From Acanthornis magna (taxonomy: Eukaryota > Chordata > Aves > Passeriformes > Acanthizidae), in NCBI GenBank assembly GCA_036785705.1, contig JAWUZG010000084.1, positions 10,305,501 to 10,369,500 on the forward strand: DNA of 64,000 nucleotides, in the 5' to 3' direction. The notes below the pieces were generated by a model. It saw nothing but the letters and a program-made list of their open reading frames with translations, had not been told where the DNA came from and made no database searches. Within the stretch, counting starts at the first letter, position 1. Every line of letters starts with the position of its first letter. Shown here piece by piece: positions 40,548-51,389 of the stretch. The position numbers and the translations under genes were made by a program.

Positions 40548-40605
40548 CTAAGAGGTGAAGTCAGAAGGTAATTAAGCTAAGAGGTGAAATTAGAAGGGAA
40601 TTAAG
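40548..40605. repeat. Tandem duplication, 29 bp x 2
   Basis: Two adjacent 29-bp copies begin CTAAGAGGTGAA and end GGAATTAAG or GGTAATTAAG-like sequence, with a few base differences. The greater divergence suggests an older event than the duplication at 38,282. It is intronic and non-coding. Confidence 0.9.
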
Positions 40606-41442
40606 CTATATATGAAACAGTAACCTAAGTAGTATGCTACAGTTTCAATAATGAAAGGAGCTATGCATGAAATTAATATTAGTAAATACAAATGGTCCTG
40701 TTCAATCTGTAAGAATGAGAAAGTTTCAAGTTGCGGCTTCTAAGAAAGTCAGAAACAATACAGGTTTTAAAAAATATGAAAATATTTTTAAAAAGTTAAA
40801 TAACTGAAGGTGAACGAAACACCCCAAATTATATATCAATAAAACCTTCTTTTAGAAAAGATTTTCAATTTAAATTTAAATTCAACCACAATTTTAGAAT
40901 GTCTTTTCTCAAAAGCCAGCAGTGAGTTTGTTGTAATACGTCTTTTGACTCTCTTTTGCAGTGAGCTCCTAGGCTAATGAGGTCCCACAGTGCAAATACT
41001 CCGCCGGCAATTACTTCAGAGTGTGACATGAGAAACATAACTTAAACCTTGTGCACTATAAAGAAAACCTAAACTGCTTACTGATTTTTAACAAAAAATT
41101 CACTTTTTTTTTCTGAAAGGACAATTTCCTTCAAGCACCTTGTTTGTTCCTTTGCGTCAACAGACCACACTGTTCCACGTCTACTCCTCCTTTGCCATTT
41201 ATTTAAAACAACTTTATATTTTACTAACTTAAGTTTACAGGCTAGCACTATTCATACACAAATTTTCAACATCTAATTCTTAATAGCACTTAATGTGAGT
41301 TATCTTTATCTGTACCCCTCACCTTTGAATAAAGATATATGTATGTCCAGACACACAGAACTCATGGGATCTAGGGACACTGGGATTTCTAGGTATAATT
41401 GTGATTTCAGTAAACATGCATTTCTAGAACTAACAGATGTTT

Positions 41443-41490
41443 ATCACAGAATATTCTGAGTTGGAAGGGACCCACAAGGATCAAGTCCCA
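41443..41490 (-). mobile_element. CR1 LINE, 3' tail fragment
   Basis: The stretch ATCACAGAATATTCTGAGTT followed by GGAAGGGACCCACAAGGATC is the reverse complement of the conserved CR1 3' end. Only about 50 bp is recognisable, so this is a severely 5'-truncated or eroded copy. CR1 is the dominant LINE of birds and other sauropsids and supports the assignment of the source organism. Confidence 0.8.
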
Positions 41491-44400
41491 ATGTCACAGA
41501 GTCACTTCGCTGCACTAGTAACACAAGATACATCATTACCTGAAGAAACACCAACAGCTGTAAATACAAAGTATTCCTCTAAATAGAAAATATTCTGTTC
41601 ACTCAACATATGCAGCACAAGCAAAGGAGTAGATATTTAACCCCAATTTCTGTTATTGGGTTCAGAGATGAAAATGTGTATCTTTGCCAAAACACATGTA
41701 CTTCAAAGATCTTTGTGCTCTTGCTGCACCTCTACTGGCTCTGTTGAAGGGCTCCCTTCATTGTTTTATTCTCCTTTAGGTTTGGGGTTGATTTTCCCAA
41801 CTCCTAAAATAGTAATTCAACTCTAGGTGTCTGTCTACACAGGGCTACACACCAGAATAGCCATTCAAAATATTTAGGCATACACATTTCCAGTTCACAG
41901 TCTGTTTGTGTAAGGGCCATGCATGTGTGGAAAATACGCTTGGTATGCTAATGCTAGCAAATTTCCATATGTAAATTTGCCCTCCATTTCCCAATTACAT
42001 AAATCCATCTCCCACATCTCTTGGGGTCTCATAGGAATGAGAGACAGTATTTTATAAGTGCCTACTTACAAACAGAAACATATTTTGCAAGATTCTTTCT
42101 GAATTTGTTGTTTTATACAAGAACTGTGTAATGAAGATGAAAGGAAATGTAAGACAGAGATAAGATTCTCCCACTTTTTGAAATGGAAAAATCTAAGTCC
42201 ACTGGACTTGCCCACTAAAATACCCAGTGATTTTTTTTTTTTTCACCAGAGCAGTGATCAATCATTTACCTGCCATGAATAGTGCTGGGTTTGTATTTAA
42301 TATTGTGGAATGTATTTCATGGTGTCATAAGCAGTGCTAGTGTCCTGGCCTCCCAACTTCCAACCTGTTCCCTACTGACAGGGCCCTATGCTGCAAAAGG
42401 CCTCAGTGATTAAAACAAATTTTGCAAAGGTATGGAAATCATTCGTATGAGATATTTTGCATATTTCATTACATCAAAGACGTCATGACCTTTGTCAACT
42501 GCAGGTTTCAAACAGACTTCTGCAAGTGAGCAAACATCTTTGGAACACCCAGCTTCCAAACAGAAACACCTTTGGAACCAGTTATATTGTACAGCTTACA
42601 CCATCCATTTCCTTGATTTCCAAGCTGTTCTGGAAACAAAGTCATTCAGAACCAATGGATGCAGATCACAGGCTCACCAGGATAAATAAAATTTCTTCCT
42701 CTAATGTAGAGTGCTTCAATGCACACTCACTTGTAGAGAAAGCCGAATTGCTCTATCGTCATATTAGTGCAACCGAACAAAACAAACGTATCTACACAGG
42801 TCCTGAAAGCAGTCTCTAATCCACTATCAAGTTTCTTCAGTGCAAAAACTTCTTGTAAAAGTCAAGGACATCCAATTCTCCTTCAGACATACAATTTCAG
42901 ACTAGACTACAGTGACATCTTATGCTGTCAGTGTCTGCCAGGAACTCTGGAGCTCTATCCTCCATCAGCTTCTTTAAGAAACATTCTTATCTTGCACAAA
43001 ACTGCTGCCTTCAGAGTCCTGGGTGCTCATCAGCACTTCTAATGAAACATGATCTGAGAACAATCAAGGGGCAGAACAATTCTAGCGATACATGGACTAC
43101 TGCATTTGAACGATTTTTAAAAAACAGTGTAATTAAGACTAGCTGTGTCATAGCTGATGCAGTTGGATGAAGCAGTGTACCCACACACAGTTTAGATGGT
43201 GACATGTTAGCTGTGAGTGTGGCAGTGGGCAAAACCAGTGAAGAGCAGGCTCTGCACACTGAAGTGATTGGTAACTTCTGATTGAAGCTTTCAAAACCTG
43301 CCTGAAACTCTGGCCCATCTGGAGGTACCAAGTTTGCACATACAAGATTACAAAAACAACCATCATCCTAAACAAATGCGTGTATATAAAATAGATTACA
43401 TGTAGTTTCCAGTCCTTCTGGCATTCACTACTATTTGAGCCAGGCCTTATAGATTTAATTTTTTTGTAAAAGATGGTCTAAATGCCATTATTTTATACTG
43501 CAATGACTATAGGTGTTTATCTGATGATAGATAACAGAGGTCACAATCTCCCCGTAACTTAAGCAAGTTGTTTATAACTGGAGGGTGAGTTCGTGTCAAA
43601 AATGAGCTCCTGTTAGCACATGCAGTTGTGTCCACAGGACAGAATTGCTATAAAAATACAGAAAGTTGCGCTGTCCAGCTGTTATACCCATACACACACA
43701 AGTAAAACACAGAATGAAACTAGTTATGATACTGAATCACAAAAAAAACAAGAAACAATTTTTTTTTGTTACAAATCCAACTCCTAAAAATACTAAATAT
43801 TATGGGCAGCTACTCATGACCTTAAACCAGGGTCAGGCTGTTACCACCTATTTCATCCCTCTCTTAGAGCTACAAACAAGGATCTGAGCCCCACTGAAAC
43901 AAGTTAGGAAAGGCCACTCCTGCCCCAGACAGGTTAGGAGTCAGGTATGTGCAGCAGCTCACTAAACAACGAAGGACTAAGTAAAAAAACCAGAAACCAA
44001 TAGCATACCACTTACTGTCATTCTAGCTGGTCACAGATCAGGACTCTTACAACACCGGAGCTTGAATCTGATTTCTAACATGTGAATTATTACCATATTA
44101 GCTCTTTAAAGTTGCTCAAAATCACAGGACAATTTGGTTCCATAGAATTATGGGAAGAGTCTGAAAAGAACATGAGCTCCATCATGAGATAAAAAATACT
44201 GTGACCTTCTAGAGATGTTCAAAATCCTTGCATTTCTTAAATATTATGGCTTACTCTCTATGTGGTAGCATGGATACATACAGCACACAAATATTCTGCA
44301 TCTCTTCTGACCTTATTCTGCTAAAGATGCTTTAGTACAAATCAGTCCTTCAGCTCTTAAATTTTATTTGCATGTTCTCTTTGCAAGGAAGTCTCAAATG

Positions 44401-46499
44401 TTCTCTAAAGTAGAAACACATTATCTCTGAAAACTTGAGATAAACTCTCTAAGCATCAGCTTAAACCAAGGATCCAGGCCCTATTACAGATTGAGTCTTG
44501 GGTCACATCAGTCAGACTTTGCTGTGGACTACACAGGGTAAGCAGGGAACTGATAAAGATCTGTGAGAGCAAAATTCTCAGTCACGGGATTCTGTCATGC
44601 ACCTTTTAAAAGGCTACAAGTCAGAAAGGCTCTTCTACAAAAGCCTACAGGGCTCTAGTCTCCAATGCCTCTTCTGCCTTTGGACTCAACATTCCATAGG
44701 ACAGAGTGATCTGGTTAAGCAACTACCAACCAACCAAACCTAGCAAAACTCCCTGACTTTCAGCAAGGATTTGTTTCTGGACAATTCTGAGGCAAAGCCA
44801 AACATGTGAAATTCTTCAGTGCAGTTGGTTAGACAAATTTACTAATTTTATTCTTGAAAAGAAATTTCCTAACTGCACATTACTTCACTCCCTTTGTTGA
44901 ACAAACTTAACTTCCCAGGCTCATCTCTTTGGTTAACAAGTCCAAAACAGAGCTGCATAGTGACCTTTTTAGACAGACGCAGAAAGAAGAGATTTTTTTT
45001 TTTAACTGTGCTGCAAAACAGTGTAATTGCTCCTGCTGCAGCAACATCTGCCTTTCCAGATACTGAGAAAGCAGATACTGAAAAGCATCCTGCTACATAA
45101 CAGAATTTTGAGATCCAGAAAACAAAATAAATGCTTATAAAAACTTCTCCGATCTTTCCCCCCACCCTGCACTATTTTTTAAAAGCATAAACCATGTCAC
45201 ATAAAGAAACACATAATAGAAAACAGCTCTTCCATTTCAAGCCAGTTTAGGTTCTTAAAAGCTGTATGCATTTATTTGCCTTTTGTGCTTTATACTTTAT
45301 CAATATTAAGACCAAAAAATGCATGCTATAATTGGTCAGACTTGCATTCTTTTTGTGTATTCTGCCATTTATCACACCAAATTGTTACTAAATTGATGGT
45401 CTTGCTATTTAAAGACTGTTGTTCTAGTTTTACATGCATAACATCCAGTTGGCAACTCTTTCTGCAATGGAGTGACAAACATTCTAAAGTCCTTAAACCA
45501 TAATACTGCTAAATAAGAAGTAAAAGAAATATAACAAACCAACAACCCAATACTACAAAGAATAATGCCTGTTCAGTTATAACAAAAGGAATAAAACAAG
45601 CAAATGGAATGTGCTTACCTTTCTGCACATACCTGCTGAAAGCATTTGGGCGCATTATATGCAAATGTAAAGTAAGAATTTTAGCACCCATTTTGTCCAC
45701 ATTCAAGTCAAATGGCTAAATTTTCTCTCTTGATGGGCACATATTGAGCCCCTGAACAATCCTTGGCTTCAGATCTACAACACTAACTCAAATATATCAA
45801 TGAGAACATTGGCAAAATCACTACATTCTGCTACTCCAAAGGAACAAACTGGAAGTGCAGAGCAAGCAGTGAGAAAATTTACTTCAGCTATCCCACACAG
45901 TAAAATTCAGCACTCTGTCATGCACCACACAACTTGTGCTGAAATCAACACAAGCTCCAGGTCTGTCTGATATTTGAAATTGATCCATTAACTGCACAAT
46001 TTATACAACAAGGAAGCTATCAACTCAAACTGACTAACAAAACATTGTGATCAAACAAAAAAATTGCTTCCTCAGTATAGGCAACATTTTGGAAGTAAAG
46101 AAAGAAAAAGTGGTAATACAGCCACATTGCTTTTGAATCTGGGATTTACTGCTCCAACTCAAGCACGGAACCTGATCACCAGCTGTAAATCGTTGCCAAT
46201 CAGGTGGCAACCAGCGGAGCTGGATCCGAACCTCGGCAACTTTGTAAATAACACTGCTATACAAAGGCTTAGCCTACTAAATTTGTTTTTACTTTATCAC
46301 ATAACGTAACAATCACAGTCTCAGCAAAATGTAATTACAAAACAGGATAACGATATGTAAAGTTTAAAAAAAAATTGTCTTAATTGCAAATAAGCTCACA
46401 GGGCACACGTGAATGCTCTTCTATTCCACCCATAACTCCATCAAAATCCAGCTGCACAGGTCTCCAGATTCCCAGCAGTTTATTACCTACACCGGCAAC

Positions 46500-48430
46500 T
46501 ATCCTGCTCTCAGCACTGCCATCTAGGAGAGAGCGGCGGCGTATCGCGGGCCGCCTGGAACATCAGCTCCCAGGCACCAGCATTCCCGGAAAGCATCGCA
46601 AAGCTGTTGCTGCTGCTAAAATTTTAGCTGCAGCCGGTAGTTAAGTGCCGGCTATGCCGGTTCGCAAGCAGCCTCCTTCAAATCCCCCAGCCCTTCCCAA
46701 GCGAGCTCCGCTACGCGCATACACCAGCAACTGCTCCGCGTATCTCGGCGTTCTTTGGCGGGGGAAAACGGGATAAATGCCCAGCCCTGTGCACGCCGCC
46801 AACGTGCCCGGGCCCTGCGGGAGCGGAGCAGAGCGGAGCGGGAGCCCCGGGGGTGCGAGCGGCGCCGGAGGAGCTGGGCTGCGGCCGCCCTCAGCGCTCC
46901 GCGCAGCTTCGCGGGCGGCTGCGCCGACACCGCGGGAGTGGGAAGGCACCGCCGGCTGCTTCCCCCGGCCCCAGCCCCTCGCCCGGCAGCCCCTCCGCGC
47001 ACCGGCCGGGCTGATGCGACTCGCCCACCTCCGAGCCCCGTCCTTTCCCGGGGGACCGGGCTGCCGCTGTTGCATCTCTCTGTGTGCAGCAGGACGAAAC
47101 GGGAAACGGCTGCGGGAAAAGCCGAGCAAGGGACGTGCCCTGCCCGCCGCCCCCGCCGCCGGCCGGAGGCGCAGCCCCCGGCGTGCAGCCGTCCCCCGCA
47201 GCCCCGGGAGCGGCCGCCGCAGCACGGCACAGCCTCGCCTTACCTCCCCACCCCGGCTCCGGGGATGCGCCGCCGCTGCTGCCGTGCCCGCCCCCACCTG
47301 CGCCGCCCCTCCCGGCCCGGCGCTCAGGTGCGGAGGGAGCACAAAGGCAGCGCTGCGGAGCGGTGGGGGGTAGCACACTCTCCCTCACGGAGACCCCAGC
47401 CCCGCCGCACCGGAGCCCCGCCGGCAGCCCCCCGCTCCCCTTCCCTGCTCGCCGGTACCGAGCACCAGCCCACCTCAAACCTCTGCGGGGCCGCCCCCTC
47501 GCCCGAAACCGTGCAACTTGCCCCGAGCCTCCCCTCAAAGCCCCCCTCACCAGCCCCCCGTGCTGCGGTTGGTGCCAGTAGTACGGAATGCCCCTCAGCT
47601 GAGGAAGTTCCCCGGTCCCGCAGAGAGCTGAGGGGGACACGCCGCCTCACGTACCCCCCCGGTTCGCCCCCCTCCGCCGCCCCGGCAGACACGTACGGGC
47701 AGCCCCCACAGCGCCGGGGGTACGGACCCTGCGCCCCGTGCTCGCCAGACAGGTCGGCCGCCGCCCCCCGCCCCGTCGCCGCTGCGTGCGTGTGTGGGGA
47801 GGGGGGCACAGGTGACGAGCGGCAGGGAAGAGCCGCTTCCTCCCCGGCGGGAAGCTCTGTGGTGCAACGCCGCTCCCGCCTTCCCCCCACCCCGTCTCTG
47901 CAGATGCCCCCGGGAAGGGCTGCGAGGCTGGCAGCCGACAACAGCCGCCCCCTCCCCCGGGAAAGCTGTTCTGCCTCCTTCTCCCTCGCTCGCCTTCTTT
48001 CCAGCTCGGCCGCTTGACTGACAGGGAGCCTTCCAGCGGCCGCCCACGCGCGCTCCCGTTTCCCCTCAGCCGGTGAGGGAGATGGCGAAGGAGAAAGCAT
48101 GAATGAAACAGCTAGGCAGCGAGCCGGGAGCAGCCTTCCCGGCCCCGGGCAGCAGCCGAGCCGCTGCCGCAGTGGTGCCCGGGGGCGGCGGGCTCCTTTG
48201 GCCGGCCCAGGTGGGCGGGAGGGCCGCGGGCTGTGTGGGGAGCCCCCGGCGCCGCTGTGGGCTCCTGAGGGAGGGGAGCCGGTGGCCGCTGACTGCCGGG
48301 GGCCCCCCGGCATCTCTGCTTAGAGGGGCTGAGAGCTCGCTTGAAGACACTGCGATACCTCAGCTGGGTTTGTTCCCAGAAGGTGGAAGGCTGATGCCTT
48401 CTCAAGCCGGAGACACGACGGAGGCCTTAT
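46500..48430. promoter_or_regulatory. Large CpG island, TATA-less promoter region
   Basis: Base composition changes sharply from about 60% AT on both sides to very GC-rich, with dense CpG over about 1.9 kb. It holds several GC-box type motifs (CCCCGCCCC near 47,768; GGGGGCGGCGGG near 48,181) and many CCG/CGG runs, but no clear TATA box. This is typical of a vertebrate housekeeping-type promoter. A strong minus-strand splice donor inside it points to the leftward gene. Plus-strand donor-like sites also exist (for example GCCG|GTGAGG near 48,070), so divergent transcription is possible. Several long reading frames cross the island on both strands, including a plus-strand one of 420 codons at 46755-48017. 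Their overlapping, low-complexity R/P/A/G-rich products are what GC-rich DNA gives by chance. Confidence 0.85.
47244..47420 (-). other. Probable non-coding first exon in the CpG island
   Basis: The anchor is a strong minus-strand donor, GGGGAG|GTAAGG, at 47244. The 5' end at 47420 is arbitrary, because the island shows no TATA box or other element that would place the start site. The first in-frame ATG of the gene lies in the next exon behind an in-frame stop, so this exon would be 5' UTR. Other minus-strand donor-like sites in the island, for example near 47,527 and 47,650, could define alternative first exons. Splicing from here to 25,254 would give a first intron of about 22 kb, normal for a vertebrate gene. 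Confidence 0.45.
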
Positions 48431-50799
48431 AGATGCCACAGCAACTGGCTGGTTCCTCATCTATAAACCCACTTTGCTCCACCAAAGGCAGTTTGCCTTA
48501 TACTCAGGAAAACACAGCACCTAATACCTGACCTAGTACTCTTGTCCAGAAGTAACAGGAGGGAGGAAACCATCTTGAAGTTCCTTTTAGGCCCATTAAA
48601 TTTTCCCAGAGATTATTTGGTGCTGTGGGGTAGCCTTGTAATCCTTTTCCCCCCTCAGATCAGTTGTCCCAAAAATGCTTGTGAGGTGTTAAAAACACAC
48701 TTCACAGTATCTGGCTGGAGACCAGAGGTTGTCCCAGTGCTTTGGCATGACTGTTGTTGAGCTTGGTTTGTGGTGTTAGTTTTGGTAGCCATACTGCACA
48801 GTCAAAAGATTAAATGTTCAGGTAGTGGGGGCTTACAAAGTCAGTGAAATTACCTCAGCGTCTGCTTGCTGAAGATCAGTAATTCCTTTAATTAATATTT
48901 TATGTGTTTTCTTGATTTTATTCACTGGAGTTCTCAATTGGAACACCCAATAGTATTTATTTATTTAAATCTCATACAATTTAAATTGAAAAGAACATTT
49001 TCTACTTCTGAATATGCATGTAATATTTTGTTATATGCTGGTACATACATTGCATGCTGCACTTGAGACATATCTGCATTTGCAGTTATATAATCAACAA
49101 ACATGGGGTTTCATCCCATGAATCCAGAATCACATTCTGAGCTGTTTTAAACCAGTATGCCTCCACAAGTTTAATACCTACCAGAAAATTTATATCAGCT
49201 AAAATTTTAGCCTCTGAATTTAAAAAAAAGATGCTCTTGATTCATGTGGGGAAAAGTGTCTTAGTAGCTTTATTTTTTAAATTTTGTGTTCCTGAAAACT
49301 GAGTGCACAATAAAGCATTGTCAAGTCTTTTGCTATAGAACAATGAATGTATCATTATAATTTAGACAAATGAGTGCAATCCTTTATGTATTTGTTTTAT
49401 AAGGTTCTTGTGTTTGTGGTAATAGTTCAACATGACTCACCTACAGTACATATCACTGCCACAGCTGTTGTAAACCTTCTTCTGAGTCAGAGAATGACTT
49501 TATGACCCAGAATTCTGGCAGTGAGTACTATCCTAGTGATTTTCCCAATTAAGAAAGAATTGTGAGTTGGTATCAGTGCAGGGTGAGTCAGTTCGATGTA
49601 AGGCAAAAACTAAACTCATCAGTTACTACTTGATGAGGTCAGTATCCTCTTCCCTTCCAAAAGTCAGTGTTATGAAAACCTGGAATCATCTTGTGATGGG
49701 ACCTCCTCTGGGAGTTCAGAAAGACTCCAGTGGACCATGGAATTAATTCTCCTTATTCCCAAATGCTCCAAGCTGCTGTACCAGCCATCTATTGCTCACT
49801 GCCATGGGGTGCACAGTAGCTTTGCAGGGTTTTGGGGCTGGCAGCAGCAAAGAGCTGAGAGGCAGGCAGCAGGGTTTCTCTGATTTATTCTGAGAAACCA
49901 TTTTGCTTCTTGGGCTTACCAAAGTGCAGAAGACCTGACATTAAAACCACATGTGGTTCTCTAAAATTTTTTTGCTGAAAAACATCCCAAGTCTGCCTGA
50001 ACTGATTTTGAAAAACAAAATTTGGGTACCCTGTACTCTGCCAGCTATCCTCTGCAGAGAGCATGGTGGAATTGGTCGACCACCTTACCTGCTGTTAAAA
50101 TTGTGTCAGGAAAAAAGGGGCCATAATTTGGGATTGGGTAAATGGCTGAGCCATGAGGGCATGATGAGTTTGAGTTAGGCTGGTGGCAATCTGGGTTTAT
50201 TCTGGTGTTTTGTCACCCTGACACAATTAGGAAGGGTTTAAGTGTGAGATTGTGGTGAGACCAACATCAGACATGGGGCAGAGAGTGGAGACCCAGTGAC
50301 CAGTGAGCTGGGTTTATTGCCACCCGTGCCAGGGACTTCAGTGTTGACTCTGGCAGCAGCTCCCTGCTAGGCCGGCAGAGGTTGCTGACTCAGGATTACA
50401 GCTGGGATCAGGGTTGAACTTTTGGTGAAGCACAACTGATGAGCCAGGTTTGAAGTAGTGTTCAGAAGGTGCTACCTAAATAATTTTGGTGCACCCATTG
50501 ATACAGCTGTGGAGCAGAGGCTATTGGTGAATTTTGTATAAAGGTTTGGCCTTGCTTAGAGTGAAGCACTTGCACTATATTGTGTCTGAGGCAGCTGTTA
50601 AGGATTCTGAGTGCGGGTTAAGGTGGGAAGAGCCAGGAAATTGTAACATTTGAAGCTGATGCACTGCTGTATTTGTGTCCTTGTTTATGCTTTATGTCTG
50701 TTTTATTTCATGGTCCAGAAAGTCATTGAAAAATCCAGTCCATCTGGTTTCTAAATGACTTTGGGCTTTATTTCCTATTTGACCTGCTGGACATGAGAC
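48431..50799. other. Non-coding flank right of the CpG island
   Basis: The sequence returns to AT-rich composition. It contains no exon with paired splice sites on either strand that I can support, and no recognisable repeat. A plus-strand transcript starting from the island could cross it, but the sequence does not show one. Confidence 0.5.
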
Positions 50800-51389
50800 C
50801 CATTTGACCTTGGCTGATCCGCTGGAAAGCAGCTCTGTAGAGAAGGACCTGGAAGTCCTGGTGGACAACAAGCTGTCCATGAGCCAGCAGTGTGTCCTTG
50901 TGGCCAAGGCCAATGGTATCCTGGGGTGCATTAGGAGGAGCATGGCCAGCAGGTTGAGGGAGGTGATTCTGTCCCTCTGCTCAGCCCTGGTGAGGCCTCA
51001 CGTGGGATACTGTGCTGAGCTCTGGGATCCTCAGTGCAAAAGAGACATGGAGCTCCTGGAGTGGGTCCAGTGGAGGGCAATGAAGATGATTAAGGGTCCG
51101 GAGCATCTCTCTTACAAGGAAAGGCTGAAGGAGCTGGGCATGTTCAGCCTCGAGATGCACAGGAAGTTCCACTTGAACATGAGGAAGAACTTCTTTACTG
51201 TGCCGGTGACTGAGCACTGGAACAGATTGTCCAGAGAGGTTGTGGAGTCTCCCTCACTGGAGATACTCAAGAACAGTCTGGGTGCAATCCCGTGGATGTG
51301 ATCTGGGATGACCCTGCTTGGGCAGGGAGGTTGGACCAGATGACCCCCAGTGGTCCCTTCCAACCTTACCCATTGTGGGATTCTGTGAC
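50800..51389 (+). mobile_element. CR1 LINE, 3' portion with reverse-transcriptase C-terminal remnant
   Basis: The plus strand encodes the typical C-terminal part of the CR1 ORF2 protein. An open frame at 50,804-51,301 contains the characteristic runs [49 protein letters not shown] and [13 protein letters not shown], then [18 protein letters not shown]. It is followed by the CR1 3' UTR (GGTTGGACCAGATGACCCCC) and the short terminal ATTCTGTGA motif. Compared with the family, a segment of about 40 residues is missing between FSLE and RKFHLN, yet the frame remains open across the junction. The copy is 5'-truncated, lacks the endonuclease and most of the polymerase, and cannot move by itself. Confidence 0.93.

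Larger units (their letters stand above)
25255..47243 (-). other. First intron of the membrane-protein gene (about 22 kb)
   Basis: This is AT-rich, non-coding sequence. Separately annotated items within it are a CR1 3' tail (41,443), an A-run (38,130), three short tandem duplications (38,282; 39,763; 40,548) and a weak pseudogene candidate (38,855). A pyrimidine-rich plus-strand acceptor-like site ends near 36,055 but has no good donor after it. A POU-type octamer ATGCAAAT lies near 45,660, next to a minus-strand donor-like AAAG|GTAAGC near 45,619. That pairing could be a minor alternative start, but nothing else supports it. A-rich low-complexity sequence occurs at about 33,757-33,793. Confidence 0.55.
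1..47244 (-). other. Transcription unit: 5' half of a spliced gene for an unidentified multi-pass membrane protein
   Basis: This entry spans the inferred gene from the splice donor in the CpG island to the left edge, where the gene is cut off. Five downstream exons (25144-25254, 3616-3842, 2580-2699, 853-933, 646-729) each have AG/GT boundaries with good pyrimidine tracts or GTAAG/GTGAG donors. Their phases fit: 5' UTR to ATG, then phase 1, then 0, 0 and 0. Joined, they encode about 204 residues: a hydrophilic stretch at 1-99, then hydrophobic segments near 100-118, 160-174 and 183-204. No other frame of exons 2580-2699 or 3616-3842 stays open in a compatible phase. The last exons and stop codon lie outside the window. 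I do not recognise the family; a transporter or other multi-pass protein is possible. The exon chain is inferred from splice signals and phase, without transcript evidence. Confidence 0.7.

Noticed and set aside
45620..45706. Octamer ATGCAAAT beside a GTAAGC donor, as a possible alternative first exon
   Set aside because: Only two weak, common motifs. The remaining exon would be tiny and there is no CpG enrichment.
46755..48017. 420-codon plus-strand frame and several other long frames on both strands in the CpG island
   Set aside because: All are overlapping, low-complexity R/P/A/G-rich products of GC-rich DNA where stop codons are rare; none has a recognisable domain.
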